A stretch of 5,853 bases of DNA from Bacteroidia bacterium (lineage in GTDB: Bacteria > Bacteroidota > Bacteroidia > Bacteroidales > BM520), in the NCBI GenBank assembly GCA_009930445.1, contig RZYD01000157.1:1-5853 (forward strand). The letters are read 5' to 3'. Every line of letters begins with the position of its first letter. The stretch's first letter is position 1. A program made the translations under genes and the position numbers. The notes beneath the pieces were generated by a model that worked only from the letters and a program-made list of their open reading frames with translations, was not told the DNA's origin and ran no database searches. Below, piece by piece: positions 1 to 5,853 of this stretch.

Positions 1-204
1 CTGGTCAACGTACTTAAAATAATCGGATTTGTGGGTACCCTTTTAACCTCCATCCCGCTGTTTGCACTCTACATCAAAGGCATCAAACCGGGAAACCCAA
101 TGATTATTCACCTTCATGTATGGCTTGGATTACTCTTTATCCTCTTTGCCGTTACAAGCATGGTAATAAACAAACGCAACGGAAACCAAAACCAAAACCT
201 ATAA
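1..204 (+). CDS. C-terminal fragment of a small integral membrane protein, function unknown
   Basis: The frame is open from the left edge to the TAA at 202-204 and gives 67 residues with no visible start, so the gene begins outside the window. Two hydrophobic segments are visible, about residues 3-25 and 35-57, separated by a short KGIKPGNP turn. The tail is polar and rich in Asn, Gln and Lys. An HLHVW motif opens the second helix and resembles the histidines of cytochrome b561- or PepSY-associated membrane helices, but two helices are too little to assign a family. The stop lies four bases before the TetR start on the same strand, so the two genes are probably co-transcribed. The reading frame is well supported; the function is not recognised. 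Confidence 0.6.
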   Translation: MVNVLKIIGFVGTLLTSIPLFALYIKGIKPGNPMIIHLHVWLGLLFILFAVTSMVINKRNGNQNQNL

Positions 205-208
205 AGCT

Positions 209-805
209 ATGCTTACCGGGAGGCAACAGGAGATTATCGATACTGCGCTGGAAATTATTGCAACGACAGGTATCCAGGGACTTACGATAAAAAATCTCGC
301 AAAACATATCGGGATTTCCGAACCCGCAATTTACCGACATTACGAAAATAAAATCAGTATCCTGATCGCGATTCTCGATTTTTTTAAAAGCAACGGTGAA
401 CAAATATTTTGCAGCCAAACAAACAGTGACGAAAAACCGATACGAAAAATCGAGCAAATTTTTGAACGTCACTTCCAACTGTTTGAAAAAAAACCTTCAC
501 TCGTCTGTGTAATTTTTTCAGAGGAAATTTTTCGCAATGAACCGATCCTGCAGGAAAAAATTAAAGAAATCATGGACATGAGCAGCAGGGTAATTACGGC
601 AATGGTTGAAGAAGGACAGGCTAAAGGCGAAATCATCGCATCCATTGAATCGAAATACCTCACCCTTATCATTATGGGTTCACTTCGCATGATGGTAAAA
701 AAATGGCAAATGGGCGACGCCTCATTCCATCAACAAAAAGAAATGAGTTCCTTGTTTGCAACCCTAAGAAAACTGATCGAAATCCCATCAAATAAAATAA
801 CATGA
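209..805 (+). CDS. TetR/AcrR-family transcriptional regulator
   Basis: This is a 198-residue protein, a normal length for the TetR family of dimeric, ligand-responsive DNA-binding proteins, most of which repress. The N-terminal DNA-binding domain spans about residues 5-52. It has the usual pattern: helix 1 with IIDTALEIIATTGIQGLTI, then the helix-turn-helix NLAKHIGISEPAIYRHYENK at about residues 29-48, whose YRHYENK end is the family hallmark. Residues 55-198 form the variable ligand-binding and dimerisation domain, including an EEGQAKGEI stretch often seen in TetR C-domains. The ligand cannot be predicted. The ATG at 209 gives a complete helix 1; no good Shine-Dalgarno site precedes it. It is followed on the same strand by the MMPL transporter gene 176 bp away, the classic position for a local regulator. 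Candidate operators lie in that gap. Regulation of the downstream genes is inferred. Confidence 0.93.
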   Translation: MLTGRQQEIIDTALEIIATTGIQGLTIKNLAKHIGISEPAIYRHYENKISILIAILDFFKSNGEQIFCSQTNSDEKPIRKIEQIFERHFQLFEKKPSLVCVIFSEEIFRNEPILQEKIKEIMDMSSRVITAMVEEGQAKGEIIASIESKYLTLIIMGSLRMMVKKWQMGDASFHQQKEMSSLFATLRKLIEIPSNKIT

Positions 806-914
806 TCCATTCACACCCATAATCGCATTATAAGCATAGGCCGATCATCCGGATAACGCCTACTGCTATTTCTTAACACCACAACACGCCGGGCGTTTAA
901 AACATTAATAATCA

Positions 915-938
915 AACACTATCTATATACGAAGTGTT
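915..938. promoter_or_regulatory. 24-bp imperfect dyad, candidate TetR operator
   Basis: The arms AACACT (915-920) and AGTGTT (933-938) are exact inverted repeats. The centre is TATATA (924-929), itself palindromic about the same axis. In all, 18 of 24 positions obey the symmetry. It ends 43 bases before the ATG of the transporter gene and lies downstream of the TetR gene, a size and position expected of a TetR-type operator. No convincing Bacteroidota promoter (TTTG and TAnnTTTG) could be placed with it. Binding is inferred, not seen. Confidence 0.4.
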
Positions 939-960
939 AATTTTTTTACTTTCAGAGTTA

Positions 961-972
961 GTTAATATTAAC
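961..972. promoter_or_regulatory. 12-bp perfect palindrome just upstream of the transporter start
   Basis: GTTAATATTAAC is an exact palindrome whose axis is 40 bp from the axis of the dyad at 915-938. The half-site GTTAAT also occurs at 936-941, overlapping the right arm of that dyad. It ends nine bases before the ATG at 982, so a bound protein could block initiation. Because it is A+T-only apart from its ends, it may be chance in an A+T-rich leader. Confidence 0.22.
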
Positions 973-981
973 AAACATTGT

Positions 982-3900
982 ATGACAAAAAGCAAGCGCA
1001 CTTACAAAATTTTCTCATGGGGCATTCTTCTCGTGGTAACCGCAATCACGGTTTTATTCATCCAAACATTACGACAAAATGCCCGAATGGAGACCAATCT
1101 TGACGAATACATGCCCAAAACCCATCCGGCCTTTGTATACAGCGACCAGGCGGAAGAATGGTTTAACATCAAGGATGGAATTTTAATTGCTATTGAGAAT
1201 AAAAAAGGGATTTATAACGCTGAAACCCTTAAAAAAATAAAAGAAATCACATTAGGGCTGATGGATTTCCCGGAGTTTGAAGCAAATGATGTGATGTCGC
1301 TTTATACAGCCGATAATATAGTAGGCACAGAAGACGGAATGGATGTCAGAGCCTTTTATAAAAGCATTCCTGCAACATCAGAAGAATTCAGGGAAATTCA
1401 GGCGGGAGTCCAAACCAATGATATGGTATCCGGGCGGATGGTTTCGGAGGATGAAACAGTAGCGCTGATTGTTGCCGGTATGGAGAGTGGTGCATTTACA
1501 ACAGAATTTTATCATCAAATTGTTGATTTTGCGAAGCAGTTTGAAACCGGGGATGAGACCCTATATATTGCCGGGCGGCCCATTGTTGAAGGAACAATGG
1601 CACAACTGGGGCCGGCCGATATGAAGCGTATGGTACCTATCGTCCTTCTGGTAATCGGCCTCGTTCTTTACCTGCTACTCCGAAGCTTCAGGGCTACAGC
1701 AGCAACACTTTTCAGTGTATTTGTAAGTACGATCTGGGCCTTTGGCCTTATGGCGCTATTAAAAATCCCAATTTATTCAGTTTCAACGATGATTCCCGTT
1801 ATGCTGATTGCAATTGGCGTTGCCTACGGTATCTACTATTACAATCACCTGAACCGGTATTTTCTGGAACATAAAGGAGCAACAACGATAAATGCTGCAA
1901 AATATGCCATACACATCCTTTTTGTTCCCCTCAGTATGGCGGCCTTCACAACCATTATCGGTTTTATTTCCCTTTTATCGTCGCAGGTTTATCCGATAAA
2001 ATATTTTGGAATATTTACGGCAGCCGGAATTTTTTCTGCCTATCTTCTGGCTTTAGTGCTTTTACCTGCACTGGTCATTGTATTCGGATACAAACCCAGA
2101 GGCAAAAAACCAGATGTTAAAGCCATTGGCCATGGCAGAGCTTTTCGGTTTTTTTCGAATAAACTACTCCTGAACCGACGATGGGTATATGGTATCGTAG
2201 CATTTCTTCTGATATTCTCTGTTGTGGGAATTCAAAAAGTTTGGATAAACTCCAGTTTCCTCGATAATTTCGAAGAAAACAGTGAGATAGCCATGACCGA
2301 CCAATTTGTTAACAGCAAATTCGGAGGCACCTCAACACTAAATGTGATTCTGGAAAGTCGGGAAACGGAAGCCTTTAAGCAACCCGAAAATCTGATAATC
2401 ATGGATGAAATGCAGGCGGAAACGGAAAAACTTGCCCAGGTTGGAAATTCGTTCTCGCTGGCCGATTACCTGAAACGTATGAATAAAGTCATGCATGCGG
2501 ACAGTGAAAAGTTTTACACCCTACCCGAAAATAAAGAGATGGTTGCGCAGTACCTATTGTTGTATGAAATGTCGGGCGACCCCGAAAACCTGCTGAAGGT
2601 TATCAACTACGACTACAACAGGACTAACATCACTTTTCAATTGAAAGGCGACGATTCGAAAACAATAAAAGAAGCCTTATCGGTTATCATGGGCTTTGAG
2701 AAGCGGTTAGAGCAACAAGGTATCTCCATAAATTTTGCCGGGTCAGGATATAAATCACTGGTGTTTACCAGTTTGATTCTTGAAGGACAAATTTTTAGTA
2801 TCGCCATTTCACTGGGTATGGTACTCCTTCTTCTCACCCTGATGTTCCGAAGCCTGAAAGCAGGGCTCATCGGTTCGGTACCCATTCTTATTACCGCTGT
2901 ACTCAGCTTTGGGGTAATGGGAATTCTAGATATTCCATTAAGCACGACCACTGCTTTACTTTCGAGTATTGCCATTGGAATAGGCATCGATTATGCGATT
3001 CACTTTTTACAGTATTATCGCCTCAACCTTGCCAATAGCCGGCTTAAAGTAACAGCCATCTATAAAACCATGAATCAAACCGGAAAAGCAATCTTGTTCA
3101 ATGCCATAGTAGTCATCTCAGGCTTCTTAGTACTCACTTTTTCGGTTTTCCCGCCAAATCGCAAATTGGGTGCATTGGTATCTATGAATATGTTTACCAG
3201 TTTGCTTGGAACGCTCACCGTTATGATGATTCTGGTGTTCAGTTTTAACGTTTTTGTAAAGAAAAAATCAATCAAAAAAAAATCAAAAAAAATGAAAACA
3301 ACTCAATTTTTTTTACTGGCAATTACTACACTGCTAATGACTACAACACAGGTAAATGCGCAACAAACCGGGCATCAAATCATGCAAAAAGTCTACAGCA
3401 TCCCTTCGGGCGAAGATACGGAAGGAAACCTGACGATGACATTGACCAACAACCGAGGGGAGCAACGCATCAGAACCCTGAAGCAGTATATCAAAGACGA
3501 TGGCCAGACAGAGAAGAGAATCATGTTTTTTACAGCCCCTGCTGATGTACGCAACACTGCATTCATGAACTGGAGCTATTCTGACGGGCGCAGCGACGAT
3601 CAATGGATTTACCTTCCGGCGCTTAAACGCACACGACGTATAGCAAGCGACGGGAAAAACGACTCCTTTATGGGCTCCGATTTCACGTACGACGATTTGG
3701 GCGACCGACACCCCGACCAGGATAAACACCAACTGCTTCGGGAAGAAACCATCGGGGAAAGGGAATGCTTTGTAATTGAAAGCACGCCTAAAGAAGAAGA
3801 TTACATCTACTCAAAAACACTTACCTGGGTGATGAAAGACAATTTTATTGGATTGAAACGTGAATTCTATGATGACAGAGGCAAACTGCTTAAGGTACTC

Positions 3901-4068
3901 CATATTAAAGCATTCGATAAAATCGACGGATTTTGGACAATTCTTGAAACCGAAATGTACAACGTTCAGAAGGAACACCGAACCAACATGAAATTCACAG
4001 AGGTTCAAAAGAACAAAGGGATTTCAGACAGCAAGTTTACCGAACGAAGCATGACCATCGGCTATTAA
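982..4068 (+). CDS. MMPL/RND-family transporter fused in frame to a LolA-like outer membrane lipoprotein-sorting protein
   Basis: The uninterrupted frame encodes 1028 residues from ATG 982. Residues 1-770 are a complete MMPL/RND transporter, a proton-driven inner-membrane pump family for lipids and other hydrophobic molecules. TM1 is about 10-28, with a large periplasmic loop to about 213. TM2-6 lie between 217 and 368 and TM7 at 402-419. A second periplasmic loop runs to about 600, and TM8-12 lie between 601 and 757. The repeated TM4/TM10 motif reads IGVAYGIYYYN (278-288) in the first half and IGIDYAIHFLQ (667-677) in the second. Asp670 is thus the likely proton-relay residue, with Ala281 at the matching site. 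Residues 771-1028 are a LolA-like domain, described separately at 3292. A GTG at 934 would add 16 residues, but it lies inside the dyad at 915-938 and the added stretch is not needed, so ATG 982 is preferred. The family is usually about 770-800 residues, so the fusion is unusual. Substrate unknown. Confidence 0.85.
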   Translation: MTKSKRTYKIFSWGILLVVTAITVLFIQTLRQNARMETNLDEYMPKTHPAFVYSDQAEEWFNIKDGILIAIENKKGIYNAETLKKIKEITLGLMDFPEFEANDVMSLYTADNIVGTEDGMDVRAFYKSIPATSEEFREIQAGVQTNDMVSGRMVSEDETVALIVAGMESGAFTTEFYHQIVDFAKQFETGDETLYIAGRPIVEGTMAQLGPADMKRMVPIVLLVIGLVLYLLLRSFRATAATLFSVFVSTIWAFGLMALLKIPIYSVSTMIPVMLIAIGVAYGIYYYNHLNRYFLEHKGATTINAAKYAIHILFVPLSMAAFTTIIGFISLLSSQVYPIKYFGIFTAAGIFSAYLLALVLLPALVIVFGYKPRGKKPDVKAIGHGRAFRFFSNKLLLNRRWVYGIVAFLLIFSVVGIQKVWINSSFLDNFEENSEIAMTDQFVNSKFGGTSTLNVILESRETEAFKQPENLIIMDEMQAETEKLAQVGNSFSLADYLKRMNKVMHADSEKFYTLPENKEMVAQYLLLYEMSGDPENLLKVINYDYNRTNITFQLKGDDSKTIKEALSVIMGFEKRLEQQGISINFAGSGYKSLVFTSLILEGQIFSIAISLGMVLLLLTLMFRSLKAGLIGSVPILITAVLSFGVMGILDIPLSTTTALLSSIAIGIGIDYAIHFLQYYRLNLANSRLKVTAIYKTMNQTGKAILFNAIVVISGFLVLTFSVFPPNRKLGALVSMNMFTSLLGTLTVMMILVFSFNVFVKKKSIKKKSKKMKTTQFFLLAITTLLMTTTQVNAQQTGHQIMQKVYSIPSGEDTEGNLTMTLTNNRGEQRIRTLKQYIKDDGQTEKRIMFFTAPADVRNTAFMNWSYSDGRSDDQWIYLPALKRTRRIASDGKNDSFMGSDFTYDDLGDRHPDQDKHQLLREETIGERECFVIESTPKEEDYIYSKTLTWVMKDNFIGLKREFYDDRGKLLKVLHIKAFDKIDGFWTILETEMYNVQKEHRTNMKFTEVQKNKGISDSKFTERSMTIGY
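3262..3292 (+). repeat. Adenine-rich tandem tract (A6, A9, A8) at the transporter/LolA-like junction
   Basis: Three adenine runs, 3262-3267 (6), 3274-3282 (9) and 3285-3292 (8), are separated by TCAATC and TC. The last two form near-identical tandem units of TC plus eight or nine A. In frame they encode the Lys-rich linker KKKSIKKKSKK. The final A is the first base of an ATG that starts a signal peptide. Runs of this length are prone to replication, transcription and sequencing slippage. A +1 shift (loss of one A) would bring the TGA at 3293-3295 into the transporter frame, giving an ATGA stop/start overlap. The tract also fits the A-rich initiation context used by Bacteroidota. Confidence 0.85.
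3292..4068 (+). CDS. Outer membrane lipoprotein-sorting protein (LolA-like, PF17131 type); internal start within the fused frame
   Basis: Read from ATG 3292 this is a 258-residue protein, the usual length for free-standing members. It has a classic signal peptide: Lys at position 2, hydrophobic core FFLLAITTLLM, cleavage expected after VNA at residue 23. There is no lipobox Cys, so the mature protein is soluble and periplasmic. The mature part has family hallmarks: a basic/aromatic stretch DDQWIYLPALKRTRRIA at about 104-120, then GSDFTYDDL at about 129-137, then alternating strands such as TLTWVMKD and GLKREFYDD. The fold is a half-open beta-barrel that binds lipid or lipoprotein acyl chains, known from LolA/LolB and proposed for this family. 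Adenines at -3, -6, -12 and -13 make the ATG a strong Bacteroidota start. The same frame is open from the upstream transporter, so it may be made as a fusion, separately, or both. Family call firm; independent translation uncertain. Confidence 0.6.
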   Translation: MKTTQFFLLAITTLLMTTTQVNAQQTGHQIMQKVYSIPSGEDTEGNLTMTLTNNRGEQRIRTLKQYIKDDGQTEKRIMFFTAPADVRNTAFMNWSYSDGRSDDQWIYLPALKRTRRIASDGKNDSFMGSDFTYDDLGDRHPDQDKHQLLREETIGERECFVIESTPKEEDYIYSKTLTWVMKDNFIGLKREFYDDRGKLLKVLHIKAFDKIDGFWTILETEMYNVQKEHRTNMKFTEVQKNKGISDSKFTERSMTIGY

Positions 4069-4124
4069 CAGATTAAAGTTTGGAAAGGAAAAATATATAA
4101 TAGTTAATCCGACAAGAAAAAAAA

Positions 4125-5372
4125 ATGATGAAGCACATAATTATAATATCAACGCTCGTACTGCTGTTTTGGCAGTTGCCGCTTAAAGCTCAGCAGGAGC
4201 AAGACATCGAAATTAATGGATTCGTAAGGAACTACACCGGCGTTCTTACTGGGAGTGAAAATGAATTTTCGATAATTCAAAACACGTTTAATCTTTCTTT
4301 TGAGAAAAAAAACCAATCGGTAGGTTTTAAAGTAAATCCCTATCTGTACCATTATTTTGACCGCGAGCTGGAATTGGGATTAAGAGAAGCCTATCTGGAT
4401 TTGCGGTTCGACAACCTGGACCTCAGAATCGGGAAACAACAAATAATTTACGGAAAGGCGGATGGTGTTTTTATTACAGATGTAGTGTCGCCAAAAGATT
4501 TACGGGAGTTTCTGTTACCCGACTTCGAAGAGATACGGATGGGGGTTACGGCAATAAAAGCCAATTACTATTTTGGAAATAATACCATCGAGGCGGTTTG
4601 GGTTCCTCTTTTTACTCCCACCCAAATGCCCGGAGACGCCTCTGTTTGGAAGCCAGAAATGCCATATCCGGTTATGCCCAGCTTCGATTACTCCACTTCA
4701 GAAATTATTCCCCGGCTGGAAAACAGCGAATTATTCTTAAGATTTTCGTCGATGGCAGCAAAGGCTGACTTTGAGCTTGTCGGGGGATATTTTTGGGCAG
4801 ATGACCCGGCCTTGCACCTCACCAAACAGATTGACCCGGTCACAATGCAACTCACCGGATTGACCGTGCGTCCTGATTACCACAGGCTCATGATGGGAGG
4901 TGGCAGCATCGGAATTCCCGTTGGCCCCATTGTTTTAAGAAGCGAAGGAGGATATTATTCCGGAAAACACTTTCAAACCGCAGTCCTTACGGATCCCGAT
5001 GCAACAGTAGAAAAAGATTATTTACACTATATGATAGGAGTGGATTACACGCTGGCAGGCATTAAACTATCCGCACAATTTATTCAGGAAAATATCCTCA
5101 ACTATGAAGAAGGTATTCTGAATGATCAGTTGGAAAACACCATGACTTTTCTGGCAAAAAAAGATTTTCTGCGCGAAAGGCTTTGGATTGAACTATTTGC
5201 ATATACCGGATTAAAACATTGGGATGCATTAATCCGACCTAAAATATCCTGGCTATTTGCTGATGGTTTTGATATTCAGGTGGGAGCGAATATTTTTACC
5301 GGAAACGAAGGACGATTTGGACAATACCATGATAACACAATGGTTTACTCAAAAATTAAATATAGCTTTTAA
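4125..5372 (+). CDS. DUF1302-like outer-membrane beta-barrel protein
   Basis: This 415-residue protein starts at an ATG directly preceded by a run of eight adenines; a second ATG follows at 4128. The signal peptide is MMKHIIIISTLVLLFWQLPLKA, with cleavage expected before QQEQD. The mature chain is a series of amphipathic strands with alternating hydrophobic residues and ends in KIKYSF. The terminal Phe is typical of BAM-inserted outer-membrane barrels. The block at about residues 86-140 (REAYLDLRF, LRIGKQQIIYGKADG, ITDVVSPKDLREFLLPDFEEIRMG) matches the layout of DUF1302-type porin-like proteins, where a GxQ-W/YG strand precedes a conserved SPxDL segment. It follows the LolA-like domain by 56 bp on the same strand and is likely part of the same operon, supplying the outer-membrane partner. 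A weak TTTG at 4079-4082 could mark its own promoter, but no matching TAnnTTTG is present. Barrel nature is firm; family assignment is from pattern memory; transport role is inferred. Confidence 0.8.
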   Translation: MMKHIIIISTLVLLFWQLPLKAQQEQDIEINGFVRNYTGVLTGSENEFSIIQNTFNLSFEKKNQSVGFKVNPYLYHYFDRELELGLREAYLDLRFDNLDLRIGKQQIIYGKADGVFITDVVSPKDLREFLLPDFEEIRMGVTAIKANYYFGNNTIEAVWVPLFTPTQMPGDASVWKPEMPYPVMPSFDYSTSEIIPRLENSELFLRFSSMAAKADFELVGGYFWADDPALHLTKQIDPVTMQLTGLTVRPDYHRLMMGGGSIGIPVGPIVLRSEGGYYSGKHFQTAVLTDPDATVEKDYLHYMIGVDYTLAGIKLSAQFIQENILNYEEGILNDQLENTMTFLAKKDFLRERLWIELFAYTGLKHWDALIRPKISWLFADGFDIQVGANIFTGNEGRFGQYHDNTMVYSKIKYSF

Positions 5373-5381
5373 TAGAATTGT

Positions 5382-5394
5382 TCTCTTCAGGAGA
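5382..5394. terminator. Weak hairpin between convergent genes, possible terminator
   Basis: TCTC (5382-5385) pairs with GAGA (5391-5394), with an additional T-G wobble and a three-base loop. It is followed by CTATTTTA on the plus strand. It sits in the 33-bp gap between the stops of the beta-barrel gene and the convergent sialidase gene, where termination is needed. The stem is short and has only two G-C pairs, so the call rests mainly on position. Confidence 0.25.
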
Positions 5395-5405
5395 CTATTT
5401 TACAC

Positions 5406-5853
5406 TTACTTAAGAAGTTGAAGTAAAGGTGTATCCTTTCCATTGGTTAACCAATCCATTGAGAAGCGCACAAAAACACACGCACGGTAGTCATCCTTTT
5501 CAAAGAACAACCCGATATCACCCCCTGAAAGAAGGGTGAGCGATGCATAAGCAGCGGGGCCGGGGTAAATTGTTTTTTCAACCGGCCAGGATTTGCCTTC
5601 ATCATAACTCATTCGGATGGTCAAATTTATCCTTTCCGACTTGCTTTTTGCATTAGCAAACAACAAACGGTTTCGCTGTGTTCCGTCCTCCCTATAACTG
5701 TAACGTAAAAGGCTTGCATTACATCCGGGATCCACTAAAACAGAATCCGGAAATGAAATCCAGCTTTTCCCTTCATCACTGGAAATATGCACATAACGGA
5801 ATCCCGTACCATGCGTACGACTGTTTACCATCCATGCGCCATTGGCAAGCTCG
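5406..5853 (-). CDS. GH33 exo-alpha-sialidase, C-terminal part (truncated by window edge)
   Basis: Reading leftwards from the edge, the frame gives 148 residues (ELANGAW..., then the stop at 5406-5408) and is still open at 5853. The ATG at 5831 is internal, not the start. Two Asp boxes of the beta-propeller are seen: SSDEGKSW at fragment residues 24-31 and SYDEGKSW at 82-89. Catalytic landmarks can be placed by pattern with known sialidases. Arg12 (VNSR) is the second Arg and Arg74 (SERINLTIR) the third Arg of the carboxylate-binding triad. Tyr102 in GPAAYASL is the nucleophile. The GLFFE segment and RFSMDWLT follow, as in complete C-termini. The Glu that activates the Tyr should lie a few residues before the edge. 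The enzyme hydrolyses terminal sialic acids from glycans; in Bacteroidota it is generally exported, but the signal peptide is out of view. It is convergent with the barrel gene and so separately transcribed. Confidence 0.88.
   Translation of the reverse strand, partial: ELANGAWMVNSRTHGTGFRYVHISSDEGKSWISFPDSVLVDPGCNASLLRYSYREDGTQRNRLLFANAKSKSERINLTIRMSYDEGKSWPVEKTIYPGPAAYASLTLLSGGDIGLFFEKDDYRACVFVRFSMDWLTNGKDTPLLQLLK

Noticed and set aside
152..690. Minus-strand open frames opposite the TetR gene
   Set aside because: They are antisense shadows of a clear TetR coding sequence, with no family features of their own.
847..854. ATCCGGAT 8-bp palindrome in the same gap
   Set aside because: Too short to separate from chance and not extended symmetrically by its flanks.
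886..896. Palindrome ACGCCGGGCGT as a terminator for the TetR gene
   Set aside because: It is an exact 11-bp odd palindrome, but a hairpin would have almost no loop, and only TTTAAAAC follows, not a U-run. It lies 80 bases past the TetR stop. Possibly a protein site, but nothing supports that.
934..981. GTG start at 934 extending the transporter by 16 residues
   Set aside because: The GTG lies within the right arm of the 24-bp dyad and has no initiation context. The protein from ATG 982 already has a normal short basic N-terminus followed by TM1.
3274..3292. Programmed -1 ribosomal frameshift on the A AAA AAA heptamer
   Set aside because: The -1 frame runs on for roughly 85 codons before a stop and makes no recognisable protein. 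Only the +1 direction gives a sensible product, ending at TGA 3293.
2637..3732. Minus-strand open frames at 2637-2987, 3075-3275 and 3334-3732
   Set aside because: They lie wholly within the well-supported plus-strand transporter and LolA-like coding sequence and resemble no protein family.
4079..4108. Separate promoter for the beta-barrel gene (TTTG at 4079-4082 with TAGTTAAT at 4101-4108)
   Set aside because: The downstream element matches only part of TAnnTTTG, and the leader is A+T-rich enough to give such matches by chance.

Overview
The window looks like a piece of a Bacteroidota chromosome. The coding sequence is moderately A+T-rich, and Shine-Dalgarno sites are largely absent. Two starts (3292 and 4125) are instead preceded by adenine runs, the translation signal known from this phylum. 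Gene content fits too: a PF17131-type outer membrane lipoprotein-sorting protein, a beta-barrel ending in Phe, and a secreted-type GH33 sialidase. The exact genus cannot be read from the sequence; a Bacteroidales/Marinilabiliales-like organism is a guess.

Layout. Positions 1-204 hold the C-terminal end of an unrecognised small membrane protein. Four bases later a TetR/AcrR-type repressor (209-805) follows on the same strand. A 176-bp non-coding gap (806-981) contains a 24-bp imperfect dyad (915-938) and a 12-bp perfect palindrome (961-972), the best operator candidates here. Then comes a single open frame, 982-4068, that joins two proteins normally encoded separately: a 12-TM MMPL/RND-family transporter (residues 1-770) and a periplasmic LolA-like lipoprotein-sorting protein with its own signal peptide (residues 771-1028). 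The join lies in two adjacent adenine runs (A9 and A8) immediately before an ATG. A +1 shift in either run would end the transporter at a TGA overlapping that ATG as ATGA. A DUF1302-like outer-membrane beta-barrel (4125-5372) follows after 56 bp. On the opposite strand, convergent with it, the C-terminal part of a GH33 sialidase (5406-5853) runs off the right edge.

How the genes fit together. Inner-membrane MMPL pump, periplasmic LolA-like carrier and outer-membrane barrel form an apparent three-compartment set under a nearby TetR regulator. By analogy with MMPL/RND systems for hopanoids, sterols and other lipids, the set may move a hydrophobic molecule across the envelope; the substrate cannot be deduced. 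The sialidase is probably an independent transcription unit. The most notable observation is the transporter-carrier fusion at a slippage-prone A-tract. It is either a real fusion, a switchable (slippage) junction, or an assembly indel.
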